A DNA stretch of 64,000 nt from Pelecanus crispus (GCF_030463565.1 NC_134662.1:5805001-5869000), one strand, 5' to 3'. Positions 49,605-60,594 are shown, counted from the stretch's first letter. Notes: generated from the sequence alone by a model not told the origin. A program made the numbers and translations.

Positions 49605-52600
49605 AGACAAAAAAAAGTGTGATGTCAGAGTTACACGTGTATGCTTGAGTATAATTCAGAGAAAATGAAAATGTGGCCCTGTTGAGAAAACAAGGAACGA
49701 GGGCAAAACAACCAAGAGTGTTAGAGGCAAAGAATGTAAGCCAAAAGAACCTTGGAGACTATTCTACCACCTTTTGTAGTTTTCTTAATTTTACCCTTAA
49801 TAGCATTACAGCTGTCAACACAGGAAGTAAAAATTTCACTGGTCTAAAGCTGCATTTACACTGATAAGAAATTTCCTTAAGAAACTTCAGGTTGAACTTT
49901 TGTGTGAATTAGAAGGAAAAAAAAGGGGGGGGGGAGGTTCATCAGCAGAACGTACACATGTCAAAAATACCTTTAAAAACACTTTTATTGTTAAACGTTC
50001 ATCTTTAAAGGAAGAGCGTATTTTTCCAGGATCTGCATTAAGTTTCATTTTGTAATCAGATACAAACACAATAAAGCCTAGATAAAAGCAACTCTGCAAG
50101 CCACACTTAAGTTACTTGATACATCAAGAAAACATGATATACTAGAGGCAAAACCTCTGAATTTTCATTTTCTGAAATAAAGTCACTCCTAGTCCTTTCA
50201 GAAGGCAGATAATCTATTAAAATAGCCATCTATTGACAAAAATAAATCCTTATCAGCATCTTAGGCTTTACTTCTTCTTGACATTAGAACAAGTAAGTCT
50301 TGTTTTTTACAAATGTGATTAAACACCTTCAAGCCTTCAAATTCACAAAAAAGTACTGAACCATAAACTTTTTGTTGAATCCTAATTTTTCACTCTTTTC
50401 CTTGACTGTTGAGATAGCTAACACTGTTGCATCTTCTAGGAATTTTTCCTTTTTAAATGCCTAAGATATGCGAATCGTGGTATTTGACCATCTAGCTAAG
50501 GAAAGGCCATATTTAGCCTAAGTAATATTGAACTACATGCATATGAGTCAAACAGTTATTCATACATAGGATTATTCAAGAGGTCTAATGTTTGAATCAT
50601 TATTTGTCAGAAAGCTCAGTCTGTATAAAGCATTACTTTCTAGGTGAACCACATTTAATTTGTTCATCAGCTGCATTTACTCTTCCTAAATTACTCAGTT
50701 CTATAAGCATTTTAGGTTCCACAGAAAAACACAAACCTGTGAGTCTTCCCACTCTGATTAGACTACACAGTTCCACAGACAGCTGCCCTGTCACTACAGA
50801 AACTACAACATTCAACTATTGAAAAAGGGTTTTGTTGAGACAAACATTCAAGCAGGGTGCCAAAAAAAAAACCCCAAACAACCCAAATTGTACAGTTCTA
50901 CAAAAACAGTTCGGTCACATTACTGCAGTAATTCCTGAGTTTTATGCTAATAAGTAAACACTAACGATTAAGGAAAAGACCTTAGATGCATCATCCTGAA
51001 AAGCACAGACAACGTTACAGGACTTTAAATGTAGAGCAGGTAGAGAATCTCATTGATAGTTCAAAGACAAAAATAATCAAGATTAACTCTTGATTGAGCC
51101 ACAATGAATCTTGAAGCTCATATGAATATATATAAGTGTTAGAAGTTCCCCATATTGCTTCCCCTGCATTAAATGGATTTGTTCCCGACATGATTCCGAG
51201 TTAAAGACACCAAAGACTTACTAAAACTTGATGGGTGGGACACCAATATACTAAAGTGGAATGCAGAGTTACCTCACACTGTTACTTTAGGGCAAGTACT
51301 TCAGCCATGTATTCCAGCTAACAGGCCTGAAATCAGAGAGCTTCTAATTACCCATGACAAACTCTTATTTGCAAACAGCTAAGCAGACAAACCGATACCA
51401 ATCTACCTCTAGCAGTAACGTGGGAGGATGCTGATGACACCTTTGAAAGGCTAATTGCATTTGCCAGAAGCCTGAGATCATCTCCAACCCTTTGCTACGC
51501 TGCCACCCATTTCCAGAAGGGGAAATCAAAGAATACTGAACTCATTTGCATCCAAAGCACTTCTCACTTTTCACAAAGAGGACTTGCAAATATAGCCAGG
51601 TAAGAATTTTGCCAAAATACTTACGGAGTAACAGGAAACAAGGCTAAAAATTATACTGGGAAGTCATCTTACATTAGGATCACACATGCCTACATCAACT
51701 GTGCGGCCCGATAGTCAGGAATCAGGACAGTACTCTACTGATTTTAGTCTGCAAACACGTAACAAAGAGATGTTCCCAGTTTGCAAAAGTTTTACTTTCC
51801 AGAGATCACAAAACCAAACTTACCAAAAAGACACAGCATTGCCAAGACACAACCAGCTGGAGGCATCTATGAATTGGGCAATGATGGTCACCACGATAAA
51901 GCACGACCTCAGTGCAGTAGCAGCACTGATACTGTCAAGAGCTGCCCAAAAGTAAAACAAAGAAACAAAAGAACCCAGAGCGTTTTGACGAATTTTTTGA
52001 AAGCTGCCGAGGTATTTGTAGGAGAGCTTACGGGCTGTTCATACCGAGAGTTAGAGGCACCATGTGAAAAAGCAGAACGCTGCGTAGCTACACGATCAGC
52101 AAGCAGGAGATGGAAGCACCGACCTTCCCCCTGAAACCGCCCGGGAGGCGGGGGCGCGGAGGGGCGGCGGGGCCCGTTCCGTGCCCCCGGGCATGTCCGG
52201 CTCCTCGAGCACATCAGATGCAGCACGAGCCAGCAGCAACACCCCCGCCGTGCCGCCCGTTAGGAGCCCACGCAGCCGCCCGGGAGCCCGGCACGCCGCA
52301 GCTCCGGCCCGCGCCTCACCCCGGCCCCGGGCAGCGCACGGCTCCCGCGCCCCGCGGCACGGCTCCCGGCGCCCAGGCTCCCAGGGAAGCGGCGGAGCCC
52401 CGCGGCTCCCGCCCGCCAGACCGCCCCCCCCGCGCATACACAGGCAGAGAACTGCCCCGCCCGCCCCACAGCGCTCCGCCGCACCGGCCCCGGGGCTCGG
52501 CGGGCAGCACCGGCCCGGCCCGCTGAGACCCGCTCCCTCCGAGACGCCTCCAGCACGGAGCTCGGTCGCCCACAGAGGCGGAACGGGAGGGGAGAAAAGG

Positions 52601-52669
52601 AAGGGGAGAGGGAGAGCGAGCGAACGAGCACCCACCGGCGGCGCAGGGCCGCGCCCGGCCGCCGCTTAC

Positions 52670-52760
52670 CTCAGCCGGAGGGCGAAGCGCTGGCGCTGGC
52701 CCCCGCCCCGCCGCCCGCCACAGGCCCCGCTCGCCACTTCCGGGTAGGGCAGGCAGGGCG
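52670..52760 (-). other. MYO9B: MYO9B non-coding exon 1 (upstream end approximate)
   Basis: A donor GTAAGC at 52664-52669 (minus sense) in the CpG island can splice to the exon 2 acceptor. The 5' limit is a guess from the ETS site at 52737-52744 and the NRF1 site at 52787-52797. Confidence 0.5.
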
Positions 52761-52786
52761 GCGCCCATTCAGCGCCGCGCGCGCAC

Positions 52787-52797
52787 TGCGCATGCGC
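52787..52797. promoter_or_regulatory. NRF1-type site
   Basis: TGCGCATGCGC fits the palindromic NRF1 consensus, common in bidirectional CpG-island promoters. Confidence 0.6.
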
Positions 52798-52838
52798 CCG
52801 CCGCCTCCACCCCCGCGGCGGGCCCGGGCGGCGAGACG

Positions 52839-52856
52839 TGACGTACCGTGACGTAA
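52839..52856. promoter_or_regulatory. Paired CRE/ATF-like sites
   Basis: TGACGTAC (52839-52846) and TGACGTAA (52849-52856) are direct copies 10 bp apart, one helical turn, in the middle of the shared promoter. Confidence 0.55.
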
Positions 52857-53234
52857 CGCGGCGGGGCGGGAGGCGGCGCGCGGGGTTTGCGGACCGCGGT
52901 CCGGCCCGGCCCCGCCTGCGGCTCGGGAGCGGGCGCTCGTCGGGAGCCCGGTGCTCGCTGGCGGGGCCCTGCGGCGAGAGGCGGGAGCGGGCGGGCTGCC
53001 GGCAGAGCCAGGGGGCCCCGGTGCCGTGCTCGGCTGGGAGCGCCGCCGCCCGGCGCTGTGAGGGCTCCTGCGGAGGCGGCGGTGTTGCTGGCGCTCCCTG
53101 CCTCCCTCCGGCCATTTGTCAGGGCGCCGGGGCGGAGGGGCCGTGGCGCAGCCTTCCTGAGGTTCCCCAGCTGAAGCCGCAGAGCGGCCGCCTCCCGCCA
53201 GCGGCGCGGGGGAAACAGCGCTGGGGTCAGTCGC

Positions 53235-53294
53235 GCTGCGGGCGGTGCCAGGCCCTCGCTTCGTGCTGCGGGCGGTGCCAGGCCCTCGTTTCGC
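53235..53294. repeat. 30-bp tandem duplication in HAUS8 5' region
   Basis: Two head-to-tail 30-bp units (53235-53264 and 53265-53294) share 28 of 30 positions, both starting GCTGCGGGCGGTGCCAGG. It lies inside the CpG island, about 200 bp before the HAUS8 start. Confidence 0.9.
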
Positions 53295-53494
53295 GCTTCC
53301 CCCTGGCGCGGAGGGGAGCGTTGCGGTGCCCCCCGGCGCGGGTGGCGGGGTCCCCCTGCGCGCGGCCCGTGGGGCGGGGCCGCTGCCTGGGCGGTGACGG
53401 CTTGTTTCGTTCCTCCGCGCCGGCAGGGGGCGCGCGGGCTCCCCGTCCCCTGGCGGGCGGGAGCGGCGCTGCGCCTGCGCGGCGTTCGAACGGG

Positions 53495-53517
53495 ATGGCG
53501 GCTGAGGCGGCGGGCGC
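53495..53517 (+). CDS. HAUS8: HAUS8 exon 1 (residues 1-8)
   Basis: ATGGCGGCTGAGG start in a YY1/TISU-like context, encoding MAAEAAG plus two bases, then donor GTGAGG. Splicing to 53589 is in frame with MSALVSDSS. Alternatively translation begins at 53590 and this exon is leader only. Confidence 0.65.
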
Positions 53518-56500
53518 GTGAGGGGCGGGGCGCGAGCGTCTCCGCGCCGGTCTCCTGGCCCGGTTGTCATCTCCCGCTCTGTTTGCAGGATGTCCGCGCT
53601 GGTGAGCGACTCCAGCACTACGGCGGCGGGCGGAGAAGTGTCTAAGCAGAAAGGTAGCCGTGGGGCGAGGGGGGAGCGCGCTGCGGCTGAGGCGCGGCGG
53701 GTCGCCGAGGCGGGAAGCGCGGCGGCGGGCCCGGCTGAGCTCTCTTTGCTCCTTCTTCAGAAGGAAGAATCGTGAAGTCTCGCTACCTGCAGTACGATAA
53801 GACAGACGCCGAGAAGGTACTTGGACGCCTCGCTGCTGGGCTCAAGAGTCGCTCAGCAAGGGATAGAAACGGTGTGAGGGGCGGCGCGGGCTTGTGGAAA
53901 CGGGACCTAAAAAATGACACTGCTGGGGTTATGAGGGAGTCATAGAATCATAGAATAGTTTAGGTTGGAAAAGCCCTTTAAGATCATCCAGTCCAACCAT
54001 TAACCTACACTACCAAGCCCACACTAAACCAGTCAAGGGTAGGCCAGACTGAACCATGTCCCCAGTGCCACCTCTGCCCGGTTTTTGAACGCTTCCAGGG
54101 ATGGGGACTCCCCCACCTCTCTGGGCAGCCTATTCCAATGCTTGACCACCCTTTCCGTAAAGAAATTTTTCCTAATTTCCAACCTAAACCTCCCCTGGCA
54201 CAGCTTGAGCCCATTTCCTCTCATCCTATCGCTAACTACGTGGGAGAAGAGCCCAACACCCACCCCACTACACCCTCCTGTCAGGCAGTTGTAGAGAGCG
54301 ATGAGGTCTCCCCTCAGCCTCCTTCTCCAGGCTGAACACCCCCAGCTCCCTCAGCCGCTCCTCATAAGGCCTGTATAAGTCGTGGTGTAGGACCAGATGC
54401 AGACCGGGATGGGAACTTGGGACTGTGCTCAGGTGACTTGCAAAGCACCGAGACGCCCTGGAGTTGTAGCTGTTTGTTGTCAGTATTCAAGTCGGAGGTA
54501 AGATATATTCCTGATTGCAGTTGCTGCTTACGTTCAGCCTTTTCTGTTTCTTGATTGTCAGGATACTTCAACAAATTCCTTTTCGACATCTACTGCTAAA
54601 CCATCTTCTGCAACTACACTAAGATCAGGTCTTCCTCAGAAATGTAAAACTAATGGTAGGTTTTAACAGAATTTAAAAGCTCTTTTGTGAATTTGTATTT
54701 CCAACCTGTGGAATGACTCTAAAATGTTGTTAAGAGATGATCTTTTGTATTACTTATATTCACTGCCAGTTATTATCTGTATAGAAAGGGAATTAAGAAA
54801 CTTGATGTGGGATTGAGAGCTGTAAACTGAAGTGCATTAAACTTTTGTCTGGACATACTGATAGAGAACTAATCTGGAATTGAGTAGTTGGGTTGTCTGA
54901 AATAAGCATATCTCTTGCCTTCTGCACAAGGCTTTGAACTACTCTTTTGCTATGCCCTCGCTATTGCCCTGCTTTTTCATTTAATCTTTTTAAAAAACCC
55001 AGTGTAAGTGACTGAAAATCCCTGTCTGCAAAACAGTCCATTTTTCATTTGTTTTGCAAGAATTGCAAAAGAATTTTCTGGTAAGCCCTTAACTTGACTT
55101 GAAAATCCTGAGGAAACAGCATTATTCCCTTTTCACATCTGAGTGTTGTTGTTTAACTGTGAAATGTTTAAGAGGATAACATTCTGAACTATCTTATCTC
55201 TAGGTAAATTAGGGAGCATACAAATGGTGTATAGAAAGTAAATGTGTAAAAGTTTGTGTAAGGTTGCCACATGTTAGTGAAAGCATATATAATTTTGAAT
55301 GTGTGCAGAATCTGTTCTTTTAGTTTGATAATAACTTCTTTCTACAGGTGTTGCCTCTAGCTCATTACATCAGAGTATTTTTGAGAAAGGGGCCTTGCAG
55401 TCCACTTTAGTAGATGAAGATGAAATCAGTCGACCGGACCTTGATCTTTCAGCTATTAATGGTAAGCTTCCACTCATACTCAATTTCTTGCTTTATTATT
55501 TTTAATGTATGCATTGTAACTTGATGATAAGTAACTCCTGTATTCTTCTATCTGCACAAAAAGATTTTGTTAAATAATGTGAATGTTATTTTAAGTGTCT
55601 TTAAGCAGAGGTGTTAAGACCTTTGGGATTTAAATTAACCTGTTGATTTTAGTATATTTTGGGTGCTCTGTTCTTTTTGTTTAAGACCAAATGTTAAAGA
55701 ACAAAGTACTCTCAAGTCTTTGTTCCTGTAACGGATGGTTGTTAGATTATCAGCCCTTCTGAAAATTGTATCACATCTATCTGTAACTGTCACTTAGAGC
55801 TAATGCTCACATGATCCACATCTTCTCGTGAGTATCATCAGAGCCAGAAATAGAGCACAAGTCATCTTTACTGATATACATAATAATTTCAGAATTATCT
55901 TTGCCTTTGAAGAACCTGATGGTATGTTGACCCACCCTATATGCTTCGGTAGAAGAGAGCAATAACTTTTCTGTTGTGTTACAGATAAAACTGTCCGCAA
56001 AAAGACTCCTGGTTCAAACTCTACTTGCCAAGGAGATACAGACACAAGTCAAAATACCGAAGAAGAGGTGAGTCTCACTGCTTCCGTTGTTAAGTGTATT
56101 TATTTTGAAATGTGTGAAATGAAGATTTTCTGTTTATCTTTAATCTTTATAACAACTTTGAGGTCCTGAGATGATCTAAAGCCTTCTGGCAGAAGTCAGA
56201 GGATAAGTCTGTTCTACTGCTAGTGATGCTTGTTTTGTTTATCAGATGTCTCAACAGTGGCTGAAGCTTTGCTTCTGTTTCTTGTGGTAAAGAATCTGCT
56301 CCAATTGTAGCATCTCCTCAAGTCGATTCTTTTTGTATTCCTGTCCATAATTTCTAATTATATCACGTTATCTTTAGATGTTTTCTGACTTTTTTTCTCA
56401 GAAAACTAACATTGATTTAACCTAATTTGAAGGCTTTATATAGGAATCTCATTCAACGTAGCACTGAAACTTCAAGTTCTCTACCAGTATTACGAAAATC

Positions 56501-59500
56501 TGCTGAAAATGTTATAAAAAGTGGTGGAACAAAGAGGTATACTTAATTAAGATGCATTGTTTAAAAACCCAAACTTTTTTCATCGAGCTGACTGCTGCTG
56601 CTGATTCCAGGCACAAATTGGACTTTCAGTAATTTATTTGAACATTGGAAAAATAATTGTTTAAATACCAAAATTGATGTAGTATTTTCTTTTCTTTTCT
56701 GAAGGAAGATGATTCTGATGATCCGATGGAAGAGCTGGAATCTCAGACACTGCTTTTAACTTACCTAAGAGTAAAGGTGAGAGTCAGTCAGGTATTTGGT
56801 GTTTAAGATAGAACAACTTCATATTGAGGAATTGTTTAATTTTTTGCCTATGCTTTCTGATCCATAAAAGTTAGATTTTTTGTAACTTTGTGTTTATGGC
56901 TGTAAAACTGTATGACTTGCTTTGAAAACTTTTAGAGTGAATTCAGTGCCAATTTATGAAGCTGGTGCTGGTGCCTCATGAAGTAGGGGTGTATAGAAGT
57001 TTTGGGAAAACCATGAGTGAGGGTGTTTGGAATTCAAGGCTGTAGCAGTGACTTTGTTCTTGGTTCACTGAGTACTGTATATGCATACTTTCCCTTTACA
57101 AAAAATATTAGCGGAAGTGGGGGAAGAAGATGGAGGGGGGTTTAACTATAATGTACTGTGCTTATTGCGTGAGGTCTCCGATTCGTTAATTGAAGCTCTT
57201 TGACCTGGTCTGATGGTTATGTTTGTTTATTCAGAATATGCTAATTGCTTAGATGTAGCATTACTTCAGTGTGAATATTTTTTGGATGTAATAGGCAGGA
57301 AAAAATCTTGCTGCGCTGGAGAAAAAAGCAGAAGAAAACTTGTTAAAGTTATGCGAAGAAAAGGCGAGACAACAGGAGAAGCTCTGTAAGTTGAAGCGTG
57401 AAATCCTACTCAAAGAGAGAGAGCAGAAACTTGATGATGCATTAGACAAACAGGTAGGCTTTATTACAATTTGTGCTTCTCCTATATTCAAACAAGCTCT
57501 CCTATGAAGTAGTCCTTTATCCAGAGAAGAGTCTTCTGCTTCTGTGACCTGCTGGGGTACAATTTTGTGCATCTTAAAATAAATATATTCTTCCTGTTGT
57601 GGCATGCTATGCTCTCTAGTAGCCTAAGCAAATGCCTTTGTCCCTTTTGTTGTTGTCCCTTGTGGATAGGCAGGAAGGAGAAGTTAGAGCTATTTAGCAA
57701 GGGGCAGCAATAGCGCACTGGTTGCCAGAGCAGTTTACAGTTGATGTACAGGAGATGCAAGTACCTTAAAACCACGTGACCATCCTGCAGTTGTGCAATC
57801 ACAGTTATGGCTACAGCTGAGATGCTAGCCTTAAAATGAGAAGTGAACACCTTCTGTTCTTTATTTGTCTTATGTTTATATGCTAGACAGCAATAGTTCT
57901 GGCCTGGTTGTAAGAAGGCAAGTTTCTAATGAATAATTACTTTTTTAATAATTAATTTTCAAAACTGAACCTATGTTTGCTTTTAACAAGTATGCACTGC
58001 AAGAATTAAACAAGACTTCTGTCTTTTGGAGAATACACTGTTAACCACAGTCAAAGTATCAAATATAAACCCCTTTGCCTGCTATGTTGCTAATACTGCT
58101 GAGCTGCAGTAACAAGGAAACTGGTATTGACCTAGGAATTTTGAGGTGGTAGAGGAATACCTGTTAAACAGCATGGTAGGAGTATCATACCACAAACTTC
58201 TTGAATTCCTCTGTCAACAAGCATTTCAGAGTGGTATTTGGGTTTTTTTGTAAATTATCCTTCTGTATTGAGCCAGGTCCGTAGTAACAAAATGTCTGCT
58301 TTTGAAGAAGTGTTGGTTCATCATGTGTCTTTTTCAGATGGAAGTACTTTCTCCCCTCGTTCCTGTTTGCAAACAGTTTAAAGAGCAATATAAAAGTTTT
58401 GCAGCTTCCCTGGATGCCACTAGACATGAATTACCCATAAAGAATATTCACATAGAAGGAGATATGCTAACATACCTTGGTATGAAAATTTGATTCATCA
58501 AATTTATTTGAAGAAATAGAGTTTTTTTGGTATGCTAAAATTCTTACATTGTTATTGCTAGATCTATCTGTGGCTACTGGAGGAATTTTGTGTGCTCTTA
58601 GAGCTTGTATGGACCCTGGGCTGCAATATTAGTCACATGTTTTGCTATGAATAATTCTTGTCTTCATTTAACCACTAAACCGCGCTTGAACAAGTTTTTT
58701 GTCCTGCAGCAGGAAACAAATTAACTTTCTAAACTAGGGCAGTCTTCATATACACTTTCTTTAGCAAGTTTCTGTATCTTTTAACTGTATTCCTGGCATT
58801 CTTCCTTCTTCCTTGTTAATGGATAAGTTGTAGCGTTGTAGAAATACCGTGATCTCTTCTTGTTTCTGTGTTTGAGGGATGAAGTCACATGGGTAGGCTT
58901 GCTCATGTTTCCGGTACGACTAGAGCTTGAATATATTGTGTGATGTCTTGAATCAGAATGTTTGTTTAATAAATTAGTACTTGTGTTTTGTATTGAAGTC
59001 TGGACAAAAAGTTACATTTTTTTAAACTGCTGGTCTGGAAGAAATGAGATTCTTAAACCATTTATGATAATCTTAATTGCACTTTAAAACAAATGGGAAA
59101 GGTTTATTGAAGAACTTAGAATTCTTGTAAGAAGGCCTGAAAGGAAATAAATATGTATTTTTGGTTTGTGAACACTAAAAGAAGGGACTGGTTAAATTTC
59201 ATGTTGGGGGTCCGTGCCAATAGTGATATATGTAACTGGCCAGGGAATTTTGGATGTTTAAAATTTCTTTCTCTTGCGTTTGTCTTGTAAAAGTCTTGGA
59301 CATACTCTAAATGAGAGCTTGATTAGCAATTTTAATAGCCTGTTGCTGGTGTTAGTCTTCATAGTGAAAAATAATTTAGCTTTCACCGTTTTCTCATGGT
59401 GTGTTTGTGAAAGCTGAACAAACAGCAGTTTTCCATCATCTAGTTCACCTGTCTCTGTGGTTACCCCACCTGTTAAGTAATCTTGTATTAACTGATGCCA

Positions 59501-60594
59501 CTGCATGCTTTTTAGAATAATATTTTCATATCTCATATTGTAGATGAACTGCGAAAGCAGCTAACTGTCACACAGGAACTTCTGGCAGAAGTTATGCCAA
59601 GCTACTCAGAAGAAAGTGCGAAAGCATTTAGTGTACTGAAGGAGCTTAAAGAAGTGTCGCAGAAACTGGATAAAGAGCTTCAAAGGTATTTACAACAATC
59701 AGGTGAAAAGACTTGTTGGCTAAATATTGAGAGGAAAATCTATAGATCTTGCCAGAATATATCCAGAATGTATATTGGAGGAGGATTAATTGAGGGGATA
59801 GTAGCACTAAGTTCAATTACATTTGTAGCAGGCATCTGTATTTCTGTCCCTACCCTACCTACAGTCAGAGTAAATATGCTTGAGGTTTTCTGTTTGTGTA
59901 TTCTAAGTGAACTACTTTAGCGTGCCATTCGCTGACACTTTAGGTGAGAATTTCACTGATCAAGAACAGCCCTGGTAGAGTGCAAATATGTAGGAGAGTG
60001 GAGAACTCCAGGAGACAGACAAGTGAACTGGAAGTGCTATGTCTTAAATAATAACCATACAAATATATAATCCTTTAGGAGGTACAAGGGGCACAGAAAA
60101 GTTTGGGTTTTTTTTTTTTTTTCCCTCAAGTGTTGTCTCAACAAATACAAAGTATCACTGAGAGCATGAGGAAGAGAGAAAACATGATAAATTTCCTTCC
60201 CATTTCCCCAGAAGAGATTACAGCTAAAATCCTTGAAGATTGATAGACCATAAAGGCATGCATCTCCCCCTCCTGCAAACTGCCCCTCCTCTCCTCCAAA
60301 TTCTAGCCTTTGGGAAGAAAGTTCACTTTTTTTTTTTTTTTTTTTTTTTCTTCTTCTTGTGGTGGCTGCATGGTAGGAGAATGATAACGAAAGTCCAGGC
60401 GCGTAGCCTTTGGGGTTAAGCAGAAGTTGTTATCCTCCAGAGTAACTGATTTAGCTTGCTTAATTTGTTCCAGGAGCTTCAAACAAGTGCAGAACCTGTC
60501 ATTTGAAGTTAGTAAAGAAGTTTCTCTGCATAACCAAAGAATATGCGAAGAGAATCATGGACTAGATGTTGTGAAACACTGGTATTTTGACTAA
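53495..60594 (+). CDS. HAUS8: HAUS8 (HICE1), augmin complex subunit, 11-exon coding span
   Basis: HAUS8 is the microtubule-binding subunit of the eight-part augmin (HAUS) complex, which recruits gamma-tubulin rings to existing spindle microtubules. Eleven exons join in phase to 1071 nt, or 356 aa (human about 410). Residues 1-48 are Ser/Ala-rich and then basic with [12 protein letters not shown], like human RVIESRYLQYEKK. Residues 49-145 are probably disordered, with [10 protein letters not shown] matching human. Residues about 155-300 are coiled coil, containing [33 protein letters not shown] and [14 protein letters not shown]. The protein ends in HWYFD, whereas human continues for roughly 60 residues after RWYF. 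I start at the exon 1 ATG (53495), in frame with a second ATG at 53590. The gene shares its promoter with MYO9B, and this adjacency is also seen in human. Confidence 0.94.
53589..53653 (+). CDS. HAUS8: HAUS8 exon 2 (residues 8-30)
   Basis: [21 protein letters not shown]. Acceptor TGTTTGCAG follows a 71-nt intron; donor GTAGCC, phase 1. Confidence 0.88.
53761..53816 (+). CDS. HAUS8: HAUS8 exon 3 (residues 30-48)
   Basis: [19 protein letters not shown], the most conserved N-terminal segment and the basic microtubule-binding part. Acceptor CTTCTTCAG, donor GTACTT. Confidence 0.93.
53941..54374 (-). mobile_element. CR1 LINE fragment, 5'-truncated, in HAUS8 intron 3
   Basis: The plus strand starts with the complement of the CR1 3' repeat (TCATAGAATCATAGAATAG), then the CR1 tail GGTTGGAAAAGCCC. 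On the minus strand 54033-54263 reads the C-terminal end of CR1 ORF2, including [20 protein letters not shown]. About 430 bp, antisense to HAUS8. The open terminal frame suggests moderate age. Confidence 0.93.
54562..54655 (+). CDS. HAUS8: HAUS8 exon 4 (residues 49-80)
   Basis: Ser/Thr-rich [20 protein letters not shown], then GLPQKCKTN. Human is similarly Ser-rich here. Acceptor TTGTCAG, donor GTAGGT. Confidence 0.88.
55348..55461 (+). CDS. HAUS8: HAUS8 exon 5 (residues 80-118)
   Basis: [27 protein letters not shown]; human [26 protein letters not shown]. Acceptor TTCTACAG, donor GTAAGC. Confidence 0.94.
55985..56067 (+). CDS. HAUS8: HAUS8 exon 6 (residues 118-145)
   Basis: [28 protein letters not shown]; human DKSIVKKTP. 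Acceptor TGTTACAG, donor GTGAGT, phase 0. Confidence 0.92.
56705..56776 (+). CDS. HAUS8: HAUS8 exon 7 (residues 146-169)
   Basis: [24 protein letters not shown]; human [17 protein letters not shown]. Start of the coiled coil. Acceptor TTCTGAAG, donor GTGAGA. Confidence 0.93.
57295..57453 (+). CDS. HAUS8: HAUS8 exon 8 (residues 170-222), coiled coil
   Basis: [20 protein letters not shown], then [26 protein letters not shown]: continuous heptad-like Leu/Lys/Glu sequence. Acceptor TGTAATAG, donor GTAGGC. Confidence 0.95.
58338..58479 (+). CDS. HAUS8: HAUS8 exon 9 (residues 223-270)
   Basis: [40 protein letters not shown]; human FKEQYRTFATALDTTRHELPV. Acceptor TTTTTCAG, donor GTATGA. Confidence 0.96.
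59544..59685 (+). CDS. HAUS8: HAUS8 exon 10 (residues 270-317), coiled coil
   Basis: [16 protein letters not shown], then [20 protein letters not shown]; human HELVTTQRLLGEL and LLSELKDVTAKKDLELRRS. Acceptor TATTGTAG; the donor GTATTT is weak and the frame stays open into the intron. Confidence 0.95.
60327..60349. repeat. T23 homopolymer
   Basis: Run in HAUS8 intron 10, about 125 nt before exon 11, followed by TTC repeats. It could extend the pyrimidine tract. Confidence 0.95.
60474..60594 (+). CDS. HAUS8: HAUS8 exon 11 (residues 317-356) and stop
   Basis: [27 protein letters not shown], then VVKHWYFD and TAA at 60592-60594. Human aligns as RSFAQVLELSAEASKEAALANQ and RWYF but has a longer tail. 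Acceptor GTTCCAG. Confidence 0.93.

Larger units (their letters stand above)
42866..52669 (-). other. MYO9B: MYO9B intron 1 (9.8 kb)
   Basis: Separates the promoter exon from the ATG exon. It holds a T18 run at 43436-43453, an old CR1-like fragment near 46980, a CR1 3' end at 49541-49604 and an A/C-rich tract near 50860. No coding exon seen. Confidence 0.75.
52100..53800. promoter_or_regulatory. CpG island: divergent MYO9B/HAUS8 promoter
   Basis: Very G+C- and CpG-rich, spanning MYO9B exon 1 and HAUS8 exons 1-3. Motifs seen: ETS-type ACTTCCGG at 52737-52744, NRF1-type TGCGCATGCGC at 52787-52797, two CRE-like TGACGT sites at 52839 and 52849, and a second NRF1-like TGCGCCTGCGC at 53470-53480. 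No TATA box seen. The start sites are probably 0.7-0.8 kb apart. Confidence 0.85.

Noticed and set aside
52096-53618. Many long open frames on both strands (up to about 315 codons)
   Set aside because: They arise from stop-poor GC-rich CpG-island sequence, are Arg/Pro/Ala-rich, and overlap in several frames. Only the short HAUS8 exons are supported.
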